A DNA stretch of 58,332 bases from Bifidobacterium simiiventris (GTDB lineage: Bacteria > Actinomycetota > Actinomycetes > Actinomycetales > Bifidobacteriaceae), in NCBI RefSeq assembly GCF_019331715.1, contig NZ_JAHBBG010000014.1, positions 1 to 58,332 on the forward strand, read 5' to 3'. The position numbers and the translations under genes were made by a program. Below are positions 1-7,974 of this stretch, piece by piece. The notes beneath the pieces were generated by a model. That model was not told the DNA's origin, ran no database searches, and saw nothing but the letters and a program-made list of their open reading frames with translations. Positions within the stretch are counted from its first letter, which is position 1. The number at the start of each line of letters is the position of its first letter.

Positions 1-384
1 CCCTCTCCGACGGGAGGGGATCGCATAGGTTATCATGCATAGCAACAAGCTTAATGAGGCCTTCCCCAACCGACTTGCCGTCCGGTCGGGTTGGCGGAGT
101 TGGCTTGCTAGGTCACTGCCGGATATCTTCACGGGCGCAAGCCTTGAACCGTTAGGAAGGTGTAGTCTACTGGCCGGGCGAAACCGCTGGAATGCGGAAG
201 GCCGTGTCACCATCACGTGAAGACGGGATGGATTGCCTTGCAGATGGCATGAGACCCTGGGAGGGGACGGGAAAAGCTTCCATCCCCTCCTCTCTATATC
301 AGAGAAGACCTACAAGAACCATGTCGAATCACGCAACTCGTGATGAATAAGTACCGGTTCCAATCCCCCGGACGTTGGTATAGG
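1..384. other. Non-coding leader region with several hairpins
   Basis: No convincing gene lies here. A short open frame at 35-220 has no ribosome site and no recognisable content. The DNA is rich in complementary segments: a CCAACC(C)GAC / GTCGGGTTGG pair around 66-95, a CCGC/GCGG loop near 185-200, and a strong hairpin at 260-290. The density of stems suggests a structured RNA or a leader/trailer of a gene to the left. I compared it by eye with RNase P, SRP, tmRNA, T-box, cobalamin and c-di-AMP motifs and found no match. Confidence 0.3.
260..290 (+). terminator. Hairpin, terminator-like
   Basis: GGAGGGGA pairs perfectly with TCCCCTCC, with an inner GGAA/TTCC stem closed by AAGC. The following sequence is pyrimidine-rich (TCTCT) but lacks a long T run, so termination is probable rather than certain. 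It would end whatever transcript crosses 1-260, or face the hepT gene that ends at 385. Confidence 0.5.
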
Positions 385-831
385 TCATCCAATCCGCGGC
401 ACATCGAACAACGTATCAGTCCGAGGTTCGACATGTTGCAGTTCGTCGACATATGGCTGTAATACGTCGATCACCTGTGGCAACTCCTGTGTGACTGCTT
501 GATAGAGACGAGCGAAGTCGAGTTCATCGTAATCGTGTACGATCCAATCGCGGGTGCCGGCAATAGCTTTCCATTCCGTTTGCGGCTCCGCATCCCGGAA
601 CTTGCGGGACAGTCCTTTGACGTGCTCGCCCACGCGTGCCACCGCCATCGCGACGGCGTTCTGTGTTTTGTCGTCATCGCTGAATTCTTCCAACGTCATG
701 TTTCCCAGAAAGCGCTGGGCGTCCCTCATCGCGCGCATGATGGCGACGATGTGAATGGCGTCTCGCTCCGTCTGGTTTGCGTTCCGTATGTGCCGCTCGT
801 CATTATGATCAGGCTTGGCCGTTTTGATCAT
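385..831 (-). CDS. hepT: HepT-like HEPN ribonuclease toxin
   Basis: A 148-residue protein of the HepT/DUF86 HEPN family. The family consists of small all-helical ribonucleases that act as toxins and are neutralised when a partner nucleotidyltransferase AMPylates a conserved Tyr. The defining Rx4HxY motif is present and intact as R94-D-W-I-V-H99-D-Y101. The gene follows the MNT gene on the same strand with 33 bases between them, the usual antitoxin-then-toxin arrangement. Length matches the family. Toxicity and AMPylation are inferred from family knowledge. The motif and the pairing are seen directly. Confidence 0.85.
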   Translation of the reverse strand: MIKTAKPDHNDERHIRNANQTERDAIHIVAIMRAMRDAQRFLGNMTLEEFSDDDKTQNAVAMAVARVGEHVKGLSRKFRDAEPQTEWKAIAGTRDWIVHDYDELDFARLYQAVTQELPQVIDVLQPYVDELQHVEPRTDTLFDVPRIG

Positions 832-864
832 GGGAATCTCCTAGGCGAAGGTTTCAGGGCCGTG

Positions 865-1362
865 TCATACGATACGGTACATAGGATGTTTGGTGATGCT
901 GTTGACGAACAGTATCCTCTGCATTTCTTTGAGCTGGTCGCGCTGCGGTTGGGTGAGATAGTCCTTGCGTACGAGGTCGATGTCGCGTCCGAATGCCCTG
1001 CGCAGCTCGTCACGCAGTGCGATGACGTCGATCAGGGGGTTGGCGTCGGGGGAGAAGTGGTAGATGAAATCGATGTCCGAATCGGCTCGTCCCTCGCCTC
1101 GTGCCATCGAGCCAAACAGGTAGAGTTCGTCGACGCGGTTGCGCAGCGCAATCGGTTTGGCGATCGCTGCGATATGCTTGGGTGTGGTGCCGCGTGATAT
1201 GTCATCAAGTGCTTGCTGGTACCGTTCCAGAAAACCTTGCGTGGGATTACCGCGTAGCGCGCGGGACAGCACGGGTGGGCTGACATGCATCGCCTGGGCG
1301 ACGGAGCTTTGCGAAAACCCGCGTTCTTTGCGGACCTGATCCAGCTGTTCAATAGTTCGCAT
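865..1362 (-). CDS. mntA: MNT-type nucleotidyltransferase antitoxin with N-terminal HTH
   Basis: A 165-residue protein with two parts. Residues about 1-60 form an XRE-like helix-turn-helix, with FSQSSVAQAMHVSPPVLSRA as the helix pair. Residues about 75-165 are a minimal nucleotidyltransferase with the GSx10DxD signature: G84-S85, D96 and D98. In MNT/HEPN systems this enzyme transfers AMP from ATP onto the Tyr of the HEPN toxin. The fused HTH suggests it also represses its own operon. The ATG at 1362 sits behind an AT-rich promoter-like stretch (1375-1395). The active-site residues are intact, so the antitoxin should be catalytically competent. Confidence 0.85.
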   Translation of the reverse strand: MRTIEQLDQVRKERGFSQSSVAQAMHVSPPVLSRALRGNPTQGFLERYQQALDDISRGTTPKHIAAIAKPIALRNRVDELYLFGSMARGEGRADSDIDFIYHFSPDANPLIDVIALRDELRRAFGRDIDLVRKDYLTQPQRDQLKEMQRILFVNSITKHPMYRIV

Positions 1363-1534
1363 ACCGCCAACATTAGCATAAAAACTAATTTAAAGGCATG
1401 TCGGCTGATTTAAGGCCGTACATCGGGTGGCTGTCGTACTAAGGCCGGGAGCAATTTCTGTTTGACTCGCTTTGGCTTCTATTTTATGGTTCTATAACTA
1501 AAACAGGTGTTATAAAGGTGAGTCTTGCTCAATA

Positions 1535-1762
1535 TTGACGGAACGTGTGCTGCTCGCCGAACGGCGGGTGTCCCGGTTGTGGAACCAGATTCCCGACGTC
1601 ATGCGTTGGGACTACATACGGCATTCCATCAGTGAGGAACTGTTCGCCGCCAATGAGATGGAAGGGGTGCGCGGCACTCGCGGGGAAACGCAGAATGCGG
1701 TGTCGGTGGCTGAGCAAGCAAGAAAACAGGGCGATGAATCCAGAGCAAGATTCACTCAGTGA
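1535..1762 (+). pseudogene. Fic-family protein, N-terminal remnant
   Basis: The 75-residue frame reads RRVSRLWNQIPD and then EELFAANEMEGVRGTR. This resembles the N-terminal DNA-adjacent region of larger Fic (AMP-transferase) proteins, where an (N/D)xxEGV(R/H)(S/T)TR stretch holds the auto-inhibitory helix. The HPFxxGNGR catalytic core is absent and the frame stops at 1762. The only usable start is a TTG at 1535. The S/T expected four residues before the glutamate is Ala here. It is best read as a decayed, truncated gene. The similarity rests on a short motif, hence moderate confidence. Confidence 0.55.
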
Positions 1763-1814
1763 GTAGTCAATATGGAGTGTTGAGGAAGCTTCTCTCCGAC
1801 GAGAGGGGGCGCGT

Positions 1815-3008
1815 ATGCTGTTCTGTATGCACTCTATGCACGATACGAGATCGTCGAAATTCTCGCAATGGAAACCGTGGCTGGCCGGGACGCGACCGCG
1901 CACGTTGCCGGCTTCGATCTCGCCGGTGGTAGTGGGGGCGGCCTGCGCGTGGAGTCATATCCGTGTGCTCGGCGTGTGCACCATGAACTATCCGGTTCCG
2001 GCGGAATGCGTGGCGAACCGGGCGCTGCTGGGCGAACTGACCGGGCGGTTCTGGCCGGTCGCCGTCCTGTGCACGGTCGTCGCATTGTGCCTGCAGATCG
2101 CCGTCAACTTCGCCAACGACTACTCCGACGGCATCCGCGGCACGGACGATGGGCGGTCGGTGCCTGAATCGGCCGTGGCGTCGGCGCAATCGGCACCGCA
2201 GCCACAAGCATCATCGCGGTCTCAAGCGTCGGCTCAGCCGATCAATTCAACCGACCTCGCGGCATCGCAATCGCAACCGTCATCCGCGCATTCGATATCC
2301 GGCGCGCGGTCCACATCGTCATCCGGCGAACGTCTTCATCCGGCTTCCGCTCCCAAACCGCAACGGCTCGTCGCATCCGGTGTCCCACCGAGGCAAGTCC
2401 TCGCCGCCGCCGGCATCGCCGCCGCGATCGCATGCGTCGCCGGGCTCGCGGCAATCCTCATCTCGCATGCCTGGTGGCTGTTCGCGGTCGGCATGCTGAG
2501 TCTCCTCGCCGGCTGGTTCTATACCGGCGGCCGTCACCCTTACGGCTACGCGGGATTCGGTGAACTCGGCGTGTTCCTGTTCTTCGGACTGGCGGCCGTG
2601 CTCGGCACCGAATACGCACTCGCCGGCACGATCGACCTCATGGGCGTGCTCGCGGCTATATGCTGTGGACTCAACGCGATGCTCCTGCTCATGGTCAACA
2701 ACCTGCGCGACATCGATTCGGATGCGAGGCATGGCAAACGCACGCTGGCCGTACGACTGGGGGAGCGGGGAGCGCGCGTTGCACTGACCGTGTGCGTCGT
2801 GGTCGATTTGCTGCTGTCTCTCGCGATCGTCGCCATGCTGTGGTGGCCGTGGGGCATGATCCTGGCGATTTCCGGCATCGCCGTGCCGCTGCGGATCCTG
2901 CGCAGCGTCGAACGGCACGACTATCGGTGGGCGCTCGCCGACGCCGGCTATCAGACGCTGTTCTTCGCGGCTCTGATCGTGGTCTGCGTGCTCGCATCCG
3001 GCATCTGA
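1815..3008 (+). CDS. menA: 1,4-dihydroxy-2-naphthoate polyprenyltransferase
   Basis: A 397-residue UbiA-superfamily membrane prenyltransferase. MenA attaches a polyprenyl chain to DHNA in menaquinone synthesis, at the cytoplasmic membrane. The first Asp-rich motif is NDYSDGIRGTD (about residues 98-110). The second is DIDSDARHGKRTLAVRLG in the C-terminal half. Seven or more hydrophobic segments follow in the expected order. A roughly 70-residue insertion rich in Ser, Ala, Gln and Pro (about 112-185) lies just after the first Asp motif, where the family normally has a short cytoplasmic loop. The ATG at 1815 is the first in frame. A start a few codons later (ATG 1827 or 1836) cannot be excluded. 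Confidence 0.9.
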   Translation: MLFCMHSMHDTRSSKFSQWKPWLAGTRPRTLPASISPVVVGAACAWSHIRVLGVCTMNYPVPAECVANRALLGELTGRFWPVAVLCTVVALCLQIAVNFANDYSDGIRGTDDGRSVPESAVASAQSAPQPQASSRSQASAQPINSTDLAASQSQPSSAHSISGARSTSSSGERLHPASAPKPQRLVASGVPPRQVLAAAGIAAAIACVAGLAAILISHAWWLFAVGMLSLLAGWFYTGGRHPYGYAGFGELGVFLFFGLAAVLGTEYALAGTIDLMGVLAAICCGLNAMLLLMVNNLRDIDSDARHGKRTLAVRLGERGARVALTVCVVVDLLLSLAIVAMLWWPWGMILAISGIAVPLRILRSVERHDYRWALADAGYQTLFFAALIVVCVLASGI

Positions 3009-3121
3009 CCGCGCCGACCGCGCTGATGGTCACATTGATGACCGTGGCCCTGACCGCGCCGACCGCCCGTTTTTCAGACAAACGCTCGTGTCTGGGCTGA
3101 CGGGGCGGTAGACTGGGCCGT

Positions 3122-3862
3122 ATGACTTACAAACTAGTACTGCTCCGTCATGGACAGAGCGCATGGAACAAAACCAATCAGTTCACCGGCTGGGTCGACG
3201 TCCCGCTGACCGAGCAGGGTGAGGCCGAAGCCAAGCGCGGCGGCGAGCTGCTCAAGGAGAAGAACGTCCTGCCGGACATCGTCTTCACTTCGCTGCTGCG
3301 TCGTGCGATCAACACCGCCAACATCGCGCTGGACGCCGCGGATCGTCTGTGGATCCCGGTCGAGCGCAGCTGGCGTCTCAACGAGCGTCACTACGGCGCT
3401 CTGCAGGGCAAGAACAAGACCGAGATCCGCGAGGAATACGGCGACGAGAAGTTCATGCTGTGGCGTCGTTCCTACGCGACCCCGCCGCCCGAGATCGACC
3501 CGAACGACCAGTACGCGCAGAGCCACGACCCGCGCTACACCGGCGATCCGGTTCCGGAAGCCGAGTGCCTGGCCGACGTCGTCAAGCGTGTCGAGCCGTA
3601 CTTCAAGTCCGACATCGAGCCGCAGCTCAAGGCCGGCAAGACCGTCCTGATCGCCGCCCACGGCAACTCGCTGCGTGCCATCGTCAAGATGCTCGACAAC
3701 CTGACCGAGGAAGAGATCGCCAAGGTCAACATCCCGACTGCCATCCCGCTGCTGTACGAGCTTGACGACGACTTCAAGCCGATCAAGCCGCGTGGCGAGT
3801 ACCTCGACCCGGAGGCCGCCGCTGCCGGTGCCGCCGCCGTCGCCGCCCAGGGCCAGAAGTGA
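3122..3862 (+). CDS. gpmA: 2,3-bisphosphoglycerate-dependent phosphoglycerate mutase
   Basis: A 246-residue cofactor-dependent phosphoglycerate mutase, interconverting 3- and 2-phosphoglycerate in the lower glycolytic part of the bifid shunt. The phospho-acceptor motif [10 protein letters not shown] (His10) opens the protein. Also present are [18 protein letters not shown] and the second catalytic His in AAHGNSLRA. The C-terminus has an Ala-rich tail beyond the normal enzyme. The gene is monocistronic, with a hairpin terminator 30 bases after the stop. Codon use is strongly biased to G/C-ending codons, as expected for a highly expressed glycolytic gene. Confidence 0.97.
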   Translation: MTYKLVLLRHGQSAWNKTNQFTGWVDVPLTEQGEAEAKRGGELLKEKNVLPDIVFTSLLRRAINTANIALDAADRLWIPVERSWRLNERHYGALQGKNKTEIREEYGDEKFMLWRRSYATPPPEIDPNDQYAQSHDPRYTGDPVPEAECLADVVKRVEPYFKSDIEPQLKAGKTVLIAAHGNSLRAIVKMLDNLTEEEIAKVNIPTAIPLLYELDDDFKPIKPRGEYLDPEAAAAGAAAVAAQGQK

Positions 3863-3890
3863 TCTGACCTCACGCTGTCAGGCAACCAAA

Positions 3891-3918
3891 GAAGCCTCCC
3901 GAAAGGGAGGCTTCTTGC
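3891..3918 (+). terminator. Rho-independent terminator of gpmA
   Basis: GAAGCCTCCC-GAAA-GGGAGGCTTC forms a perfect ten-pair stem with a GNRA-like loop, followed by TTGCG. It is placed directly after gpmA. Confidence 0.9.
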
Positions 3919-3954
3919 GTATTCATGCCATTGTTCGTGCGACCGACAACAAAA

Positions 3955-3983
3955 GGGGGATTCCTGACTTGCAGGAATCCCCC
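3955..3983 (-). terminator. Terminator between gpmA and phoU
   Basis: GGGGGATTCCTG pairs perfectly with CAGGAATCCCCC across a five-base loop. An AAAA run on its left becomes a T run in the minus orientation, so it is placed to terminate phoU, which reads leftward and ends at 4013. Confidence 0.85.
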
Positions 3984-4012
3984 TACATCGCTCACAAAGA
4001 GAACGATGGCGA

Positions 4013-4693
4013 TCAGTCGACGGCACCGTCCTCGTCGCGGGTCGGCTCCTTGCTCGGGTCGAAGCCGGAGACGATGAACACCACGCGGCGCGCGGCGGAC
4101 ACGGCATGGTCGCCGAGGCGCTCCATGAAGCGGCCGAGCAGCACCACGTCGATCAGCTGCTGCTTGGTACCCTTCCAATCGTCGGACAGCGTCAGCTCGA
4201 AGGTCTTGTGGTGCAGCTCGTCGAGCTTGTCGTCGTTGCGGATGATGCGGTCGGCGATCTTCGCGTCGCGGTCGGCCAACATGGCGACAACGTTGTCGGC
4301 GGTCTCGTCGAGGAAGTCCTGCATCTGCTTGAAAACGTCCTTCGCCTCTTCCGGCAGCGGGGACTCCGGGTACGCGCGGCGGGCCGACTCGGCGATGTGA
4401 CGGGCCAGATCGCCCATGCGCTCAAACGTCGCGGCCAGACGAAGCGTGGAGACGACCACGCGCAGATCGGTGGCGACCGGGGTCTGCTTGGCAAGCAGCT
4501 TGACGCACTGGTCGATCACGCTGGATTCAAGGGCATCGATCTCAATATCGCCGTCGATCACGGCCTGCGCCGCTTCGACATCGGTGTCCAGCAGCGCCTT
4601 GCCTGCGCCGTTGATGGCCTTGCGAACATCCCTGGCCATGCGGTCGAGATCGTCGGCGACGGCCTTCATCTCCTCATTAAAGATAACGCGCAT
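4013..4693 (-). CDS. phoU: Phosphate signalling regulator PhoU
   Basis: A 226-residue all-helical protein with the two tandem PhoU repeats of the family. PhoU links the PstSCAB phosphate importer to the Pho two-component system and damps signalling when phosphate is ample. The start MRVIFNEEMKAVADD and the repeat signature LAATFERMGDLARHI (first repeat), echoed by GRFMERLGDHAVSAA (second repeat), are typical. It is divergent from the SenX3-like gene, as in many actinobacteria, with a PHO-box-like repeat between them. A GAAAGGAAAGG ribosome site precedes the ATG at 4693. Confidence 0.95.
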   Translation of the reverse strand: MRVIFNEEMKAVADDLDRMARDVRKAINGAGKALLDTDVEAAQAVIDGDIEIDALESSVIDQCVKLLAKQTPVATDLRVVVSTLRLAATFERMGDLARHIAESARRAYPESPLPEEAKDVFKQMQDFLDETADNVVAMLADRDAKIADRIIRNDDKLDELHHKTFELTLSDDWKGTKQQLIDVVLLGRFMERLGDHAVSAARRVVFIVSGFDPSKEPTRDEDGAVD

Positions 4694-4810
4694 TGTGGTG
4701 CCTTTCCTTTCAACACTTCTGCAACCTATACCAGTGTATTAGCCGTATCGCACGTTTCTCAACAACGTAGCGATAAAGCCACGCGACGTTTAGGCATTGT
4801 TCACGGAAAC

Positions 4811-4832
4811 GTTCACCCTGCATTCACCTGCC
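4811..4832 (+). promoter_or_regulatory. PHO-box-like direct repeat
   Basis: Two adjacent 11-base units, GTTCACCCTGC and ATTCACCTGCC, match the direct-repeat unit of actinobacterial PHO boxes (GTTCACC-type, 11-base spacing), the binding site of PhoP/RegX3-type regulators. A weaker third copy, GTTCACG, lies 12 bases upstream at 4799. The site is in the divergent phoU/senX3-like intergenic region, 48 bases before the kinase start. Confidence 0.65.
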
Positions 4833-4879
4833 CGGCATGTCGTTAGCCTTCACACTCGCGATGTGGGAAAATAGAACGT

Positions 4880-6184
4880 ATGCCTGAAACCTTGCGAACC
4901 ATCATTGTGTTTGTGCCATTCTCCATCATGGGGTTGGGATTGGTGACCCTGGCGGTGTTCTGGATCTACGATCTGATCCGCCCGCTGTTCGACAATCGGT
5001 TCGTCGGCAAGGACGCGCAGGATGAGACGGACGGCGCGCAAAGCCAGCCGGACCGCGGCACGGATCGTGCGGGTTCGCTGCCGCAGCGGATCGTCTCATG
5101 GTTTCACGCATTGTTTCACAACAGGATCGATGACGATGCCGAAACCGAGGATCTTGATCCAGATACGACCTCGCTGCTGGCGATGCTGCCCGAGGCGACG
5201 GTCGTGATCAACGATCATGACGAGGTGATCCGCGCGAATCCGGACGCGTACACGCTCGGCGTGGTCGACGACGAGTCGATCATCAGCGACGAGGTGCGTG
5301 ACGCGGTGCGCGAGGTGCGTCGCGTCGGCGGCCGCAAACAGTTCGATCTGACCACGCATACGCGCGAGCAGGACGGCCCTGATGCGTCGGTGAAGGTGCG
5401 TGGCGTGGTGCGGCCGAACTGGCTGAAGGTCACCGTCGGCAAGGTCGGCGATTTCGTGGTCGTGCTCATCGATGACGTGAGCGAGGCGATCCGGTTCGCC
5501 CAGGTGCGCGACTCGTTCATCAGCAACGTGTCCGAACAACTGATCAAACCGTCGCAGGCGTTGGAACAGCTCGCCGATTCGCTCGCGAACGACGCATTGG
5601 ACGCCGAGCAGGTGTCGTGGCATGCACATCAGGTGCGTTCGTCGTGCGACCGGCTCAACCGCATGGTGGCCGACCTCATGCTACTCATCAAGGCGCAGGA
5701 GCCGATCGCTCCGTCATCCGCGAACCGGCTGAACATGATGGAGCAGGTGCGTCTGGCATGCGAACGGTTGCATGCGGAGAGCGCTCGATACGACGTTTCC
5801 GTCAATATTTCCGGCGATGATTCGCTGACCGTGAACGGGGATGCGGAACAGGTCGTCGCCGCGATTTCGAAACTGGTGCAGAACGCGCTCGTGTACTCGC
5901 CGGCCGGCGGCACGGTGAACATCGCGGTATCCAAGTCGGAGAACGGTTCGCAGGCTGCGGTCGAGGTCGTCGACCAGGGTGTGGGCATCGCCAAGGACGA
6001 GCAGACGCGCATCTTCGAGCGGTTCTACCGCGGCAGCAACCAGACGCTGCGCTCGCGTGACGGCATCGGATTGGGATTGGCGATCGTCAAGCACGTCGCG
6101 CTCACTCATCACGGCAATGTGACGGTATGGAGCGTGCCCGGCAGCGGCAGCACGTTCACGTTCTCGCTGCCGCTGGCACAGTAG
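4880..6184 (+). CDS. SenX3/PhoR-like sensor kinase lacking the phospho-acceptor His
   Basis: A 434-residue protein laid out like SenX3: an N-terminal membrane segment (about 4-30), a PAS-like region (about 88-190), a dimerisation helix region (about 212-285) and a HATPase domain (about 305-432). The ATP-binding boxes are intact: N335 in QNALVYSP, DQGVGIAKDE, FERFYRG and GIGLGLAIVKH. The H-box, usually NVSHELKTP, reads NVSEQLIKP, with Glu219 where the phosphorylated His should be. The kinase may therefore be unable to autophosphorylate. No response-regulator gene follows. The next gene is convergent. The family assignment is firm. The signalling role is uncertain. Confidence 0.85.
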   Translation: MPETLRTIIVFVPFSIMGLGLVTLAVFWIYDLIRPLFDNRFVGKDAQDETDGAQSQPDRGTDRAGSLPQRIVSWFHALFHNRIDDDAETEDLDPDTTSLLAMLPEATVVINDHDEVIRANPDAYTLGVVDDESIISDEVRDAVREVRRVGGRKQFDLTTHTREQDGPDASVKVRGVVRPNWLKVTVGKVGDFVVVLIDDVSEAIRFAQVRDSFISNVSEQLIKPSQALEQLADSLANDALDAEQVSWHAHQVRSSCDRLNRMVADLMLLIKAQEPIAPSSANRLNMMEQVRLACERLHAESARYDVSVNISGDDSLTVNGDAEQVVAAISKLVQNALVYSPAGGTVNIAVSKSENGSQAAVEVVDQGVGIAKDEQTRIFERFYRGSNQTLRSRDGIGLGLAIVKHVALTHHGNVTVWSVPGSGSTFTFSLPLAQ

Positions 6185-6193
6185 GCTGGTGAA

Positions 6194-6457
6194 TCACACG
6201 CCGAGACGGCGGTAGTCCCAGCGGTCGAAATGCTCCCAGATCAGCATCATCACGCCGATCACCGTGCCGGCCGCGCATACGATCAGCCAACGCAGCACCG
6301 GCAGATCGAGGAACAGCAGAACCGCGCACACGATCAGCGCCACGCACCATATCGCCGTGCCGATCAGGAACGTCTTGCGCAGATCGACGCGCACGGGCTT
6401 GGGAGCCGGACGGCAGGCGTCCGGATTGATGATCGGTGCGAATTTCATATCGTGCAC
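6194..6457 (-). CDS. Small membrane protein, DUF2530-like
   Basis: An 87-residue protein with two hydrophobic helices (about 29-50 and 55-75) and a short polar N-terminus containing PVRVDLRKTFLIGT. Spacing, length and the conserved basic/aromatic end WEHFDRWDYRRLG resemble the actinobacterial DUF2530 family of unknown function. It is convergent with the SenX3-like gene, ten bases away. Start alternatives are Met1 (6457) and Met4 (6448). Confidence 0.6.
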   Translation of the reverse strand: MHDMKFAPIINPDACRPAPKPVRVDLRKTFLIGTAIWCVALIVCAVLLFLDLPVLRWLIVCAAGTVIGVMMLIWEHFDRWDYRRLGV

Positions 6458-6490
6458 TCTACCGCGAACCCGTTACCGTGGCGGATATGG

Positions 6491-6585
6491 TGTCATTTCG
6501 ACCGAGCGCAGCGAGTGGAGAAATCTCTTGCCGACGGTGGATATGAAAGATTTCTCGACTCGGCTTCGCCTCGCTCGAAATGACA
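6491..6585. repeat. Palindromic intergenic repeat (CATTTCGA family), two arms
   Basis: The left arm begins TGTCATTTCGACCGAGCGC and ends GAGAAATCT. The right arm is its inverted counterpart, beginning AGATTTCTCGA and ending TCGAAATGACA. The same unit recurs three times at 14515-14612. This is a dispersed palindromic repeat that folds into a long hairpin, lying between the convergent-side end of serC and the DUF2530 start. Confidence 0.8.
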
Positions 6586-6603
6586 GGCGACGAGGATATG
6601 GAG

Positions 6604-7752
6604 TCAGTCGGCGAGATGTTCGACAACGTAGTCAACGCACTGCGTGAGCGCGGCCACGTCGGACGGTTCGACCGAGGGGAACACGCCGATGCGCAGCTGG
6701 TTGCGGCCCAGCTTGCGGTATCCGGACGTATCCACGATGCCGTTCTCGCGCAACGCGGCCACGACCTGATTCGCGCTGACGGCATCGTCCAGATCGATGG
6801 TCACCACCGAATGCGAACGCGCGTTTGCATCGGCAACAAACGGCTGCGCGTACTGCGAACGTTCGGCCCAGTCATACAGCAGTGACGCGGACTTCGCGCA
6901 CCGTGCGGCCGCCCAATCCAGTCCACCGTTGTCGTTGAGCCAACGCACCTGATTCTCCAGCATGACCAGCGTGGCCACGGCCGGCGTATTCAACGTCTGA
7001 TCCTTGCGCGAATTGGTGATCGCCGAGGTCAGCGACAGGAACGGCGGCACCCAACGGCGCGCACCGTCCAGCTTCGCGCCCTGCTCCACGCTGGCGGCGC
7101 GTTCGACCGCAGCGGGGGAGAGCACCGCGATCCACAGGCCGCCATCCGAACCGAACGCCTTCTGCGGCGAGAAATAATAGGCATCCGTCTCGCTCACATC
7201 CACCGGCAGCGCGCCGGCCGCCGACGTGCCGTCCACCAGCGTGATCGCGCCCTGCTCAAGCGAGCCGGACACGCGCCGCACCGGGGCCGCCACGCCGGTC
7301 GACGTCTCGTTGTGCGCCCAGCAATACGCGTCCGCATCCTCGGTGAACTCAGGCAGACGATACGTGCCCGGCTCGCCCTCGTAGACCACGGGATCCTCCA
7401 GAAACGGCGCATTGGCCGCCGACGCGGCGAACTTCGCGCTGAACGAGCCATATGCGCCGAACGCGGCGCGCCTTGAGATCAGCGAGGCGCAGGCCATGTC
7501 CCAGAACGCGCTCGCGCCGCCGTTGCCCAGCGCGATCTCATAGCCGTCCGGTGCGTGGAAGAACGCCGACAGTCCCTCGCGGATCGAGGCGACCACCTGC
7601 TTGACCGGGGTCTGGCGGTGCGAGGTGCCGAGCAGCGTCCGCGCGTCGGCCTGCAGGGCGTCGACCTGTTCGCCGCGGATCTTGCTCGGGCCGGAACCGA
7701 ACCGACCGTCCTCGGGCAACATGGACTGGGGGATGATAATCGTATTGGCCAT
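6604..7752 (-). CDS. serC: Phosphoserine aminotransferase
   Basis: A 382-residue PLP-dependent class V aminotransferase that converts 3-phosphohydroxypyruvate to 3-phosphoserine in serine synthesis. The start at 7752 (MANTIIIPQSMLPEDGRFG) gives the family length and the typical FGSGPSKIR opening. Much longer upstream reading frame exists on this strand but is antisense to the CHAP and NlpC genes. The N-terminal GNGGASAFWD segment, DGTSAAGALPVDV and the PLP-lysine region YYFSPQKAFGSDGGLW (Lys in the SPQKAFG motif) are visible. It is monocistronic and divergent from the CHAP gene. Confidence 0.95.
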   Translation of the reverse strand: MANTIIIPQSMLPEDGRFGSGPSKIRGEQVDALQADARTLLGTSHRQTPVKQVVASIREGLSAFFHAPDGYEIALGNGGASAFWDMACASLISRRAAFGAYGSFSAKFAASAANAPFLEDPVVYEGEPGTYRLPEFTEDADAYCWAHNETSTGVAAPVRRVSGSLEQGAITLVDGTSAAGALPVDVSETDAYYFSPQKAFGSDGGLWIAVLSPAAVERAASVEQGAKLDGARRWVPPFLSLTSAITNSRKDQTLNTPAVATLVMLENQVRWLNDNGGLDWAAARCAKSASLLYDWAERSQYAQPFVADANARSHSVVTIDLDDAVSANQVVAALRENGIVDTSGYRKLGRNQLRIGVFPSVEPSDVAALTQCVDYVVEHLAD

Positions 7753-7974
7753 GCCCCTCAGCCTAGCCGTCGACTCGGATTCGGGGCAGAATCGTCCGTT
7801 GTGCGAAACGCCGTCGGTCGCGGCCGGCCGTCTCGTACAACGTGTCCCGTTGCCCGCAGGAACGGGGGAGTTGACCGCGCCTTGGGGTAAGGTGCAGGGA
7901 TGGAGCGGAAGCATAGGCTTTTTCGCTGATGATTGATAATTCGCACAACGGCAGACAGGCAAGGAGCGTACCGT

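Noticed and set aside
35..220. Short open frame at the left edge
   Set aside because: No ribosome site and no family-like composition. It overlaps stem-forming sequence.
1..290. Cobalamin, c-di-AMP or T-box leader, or RNase P/SRP RNA
   Set aside because: The diagnostic conserved boxes of each were looked for by eye and not found.
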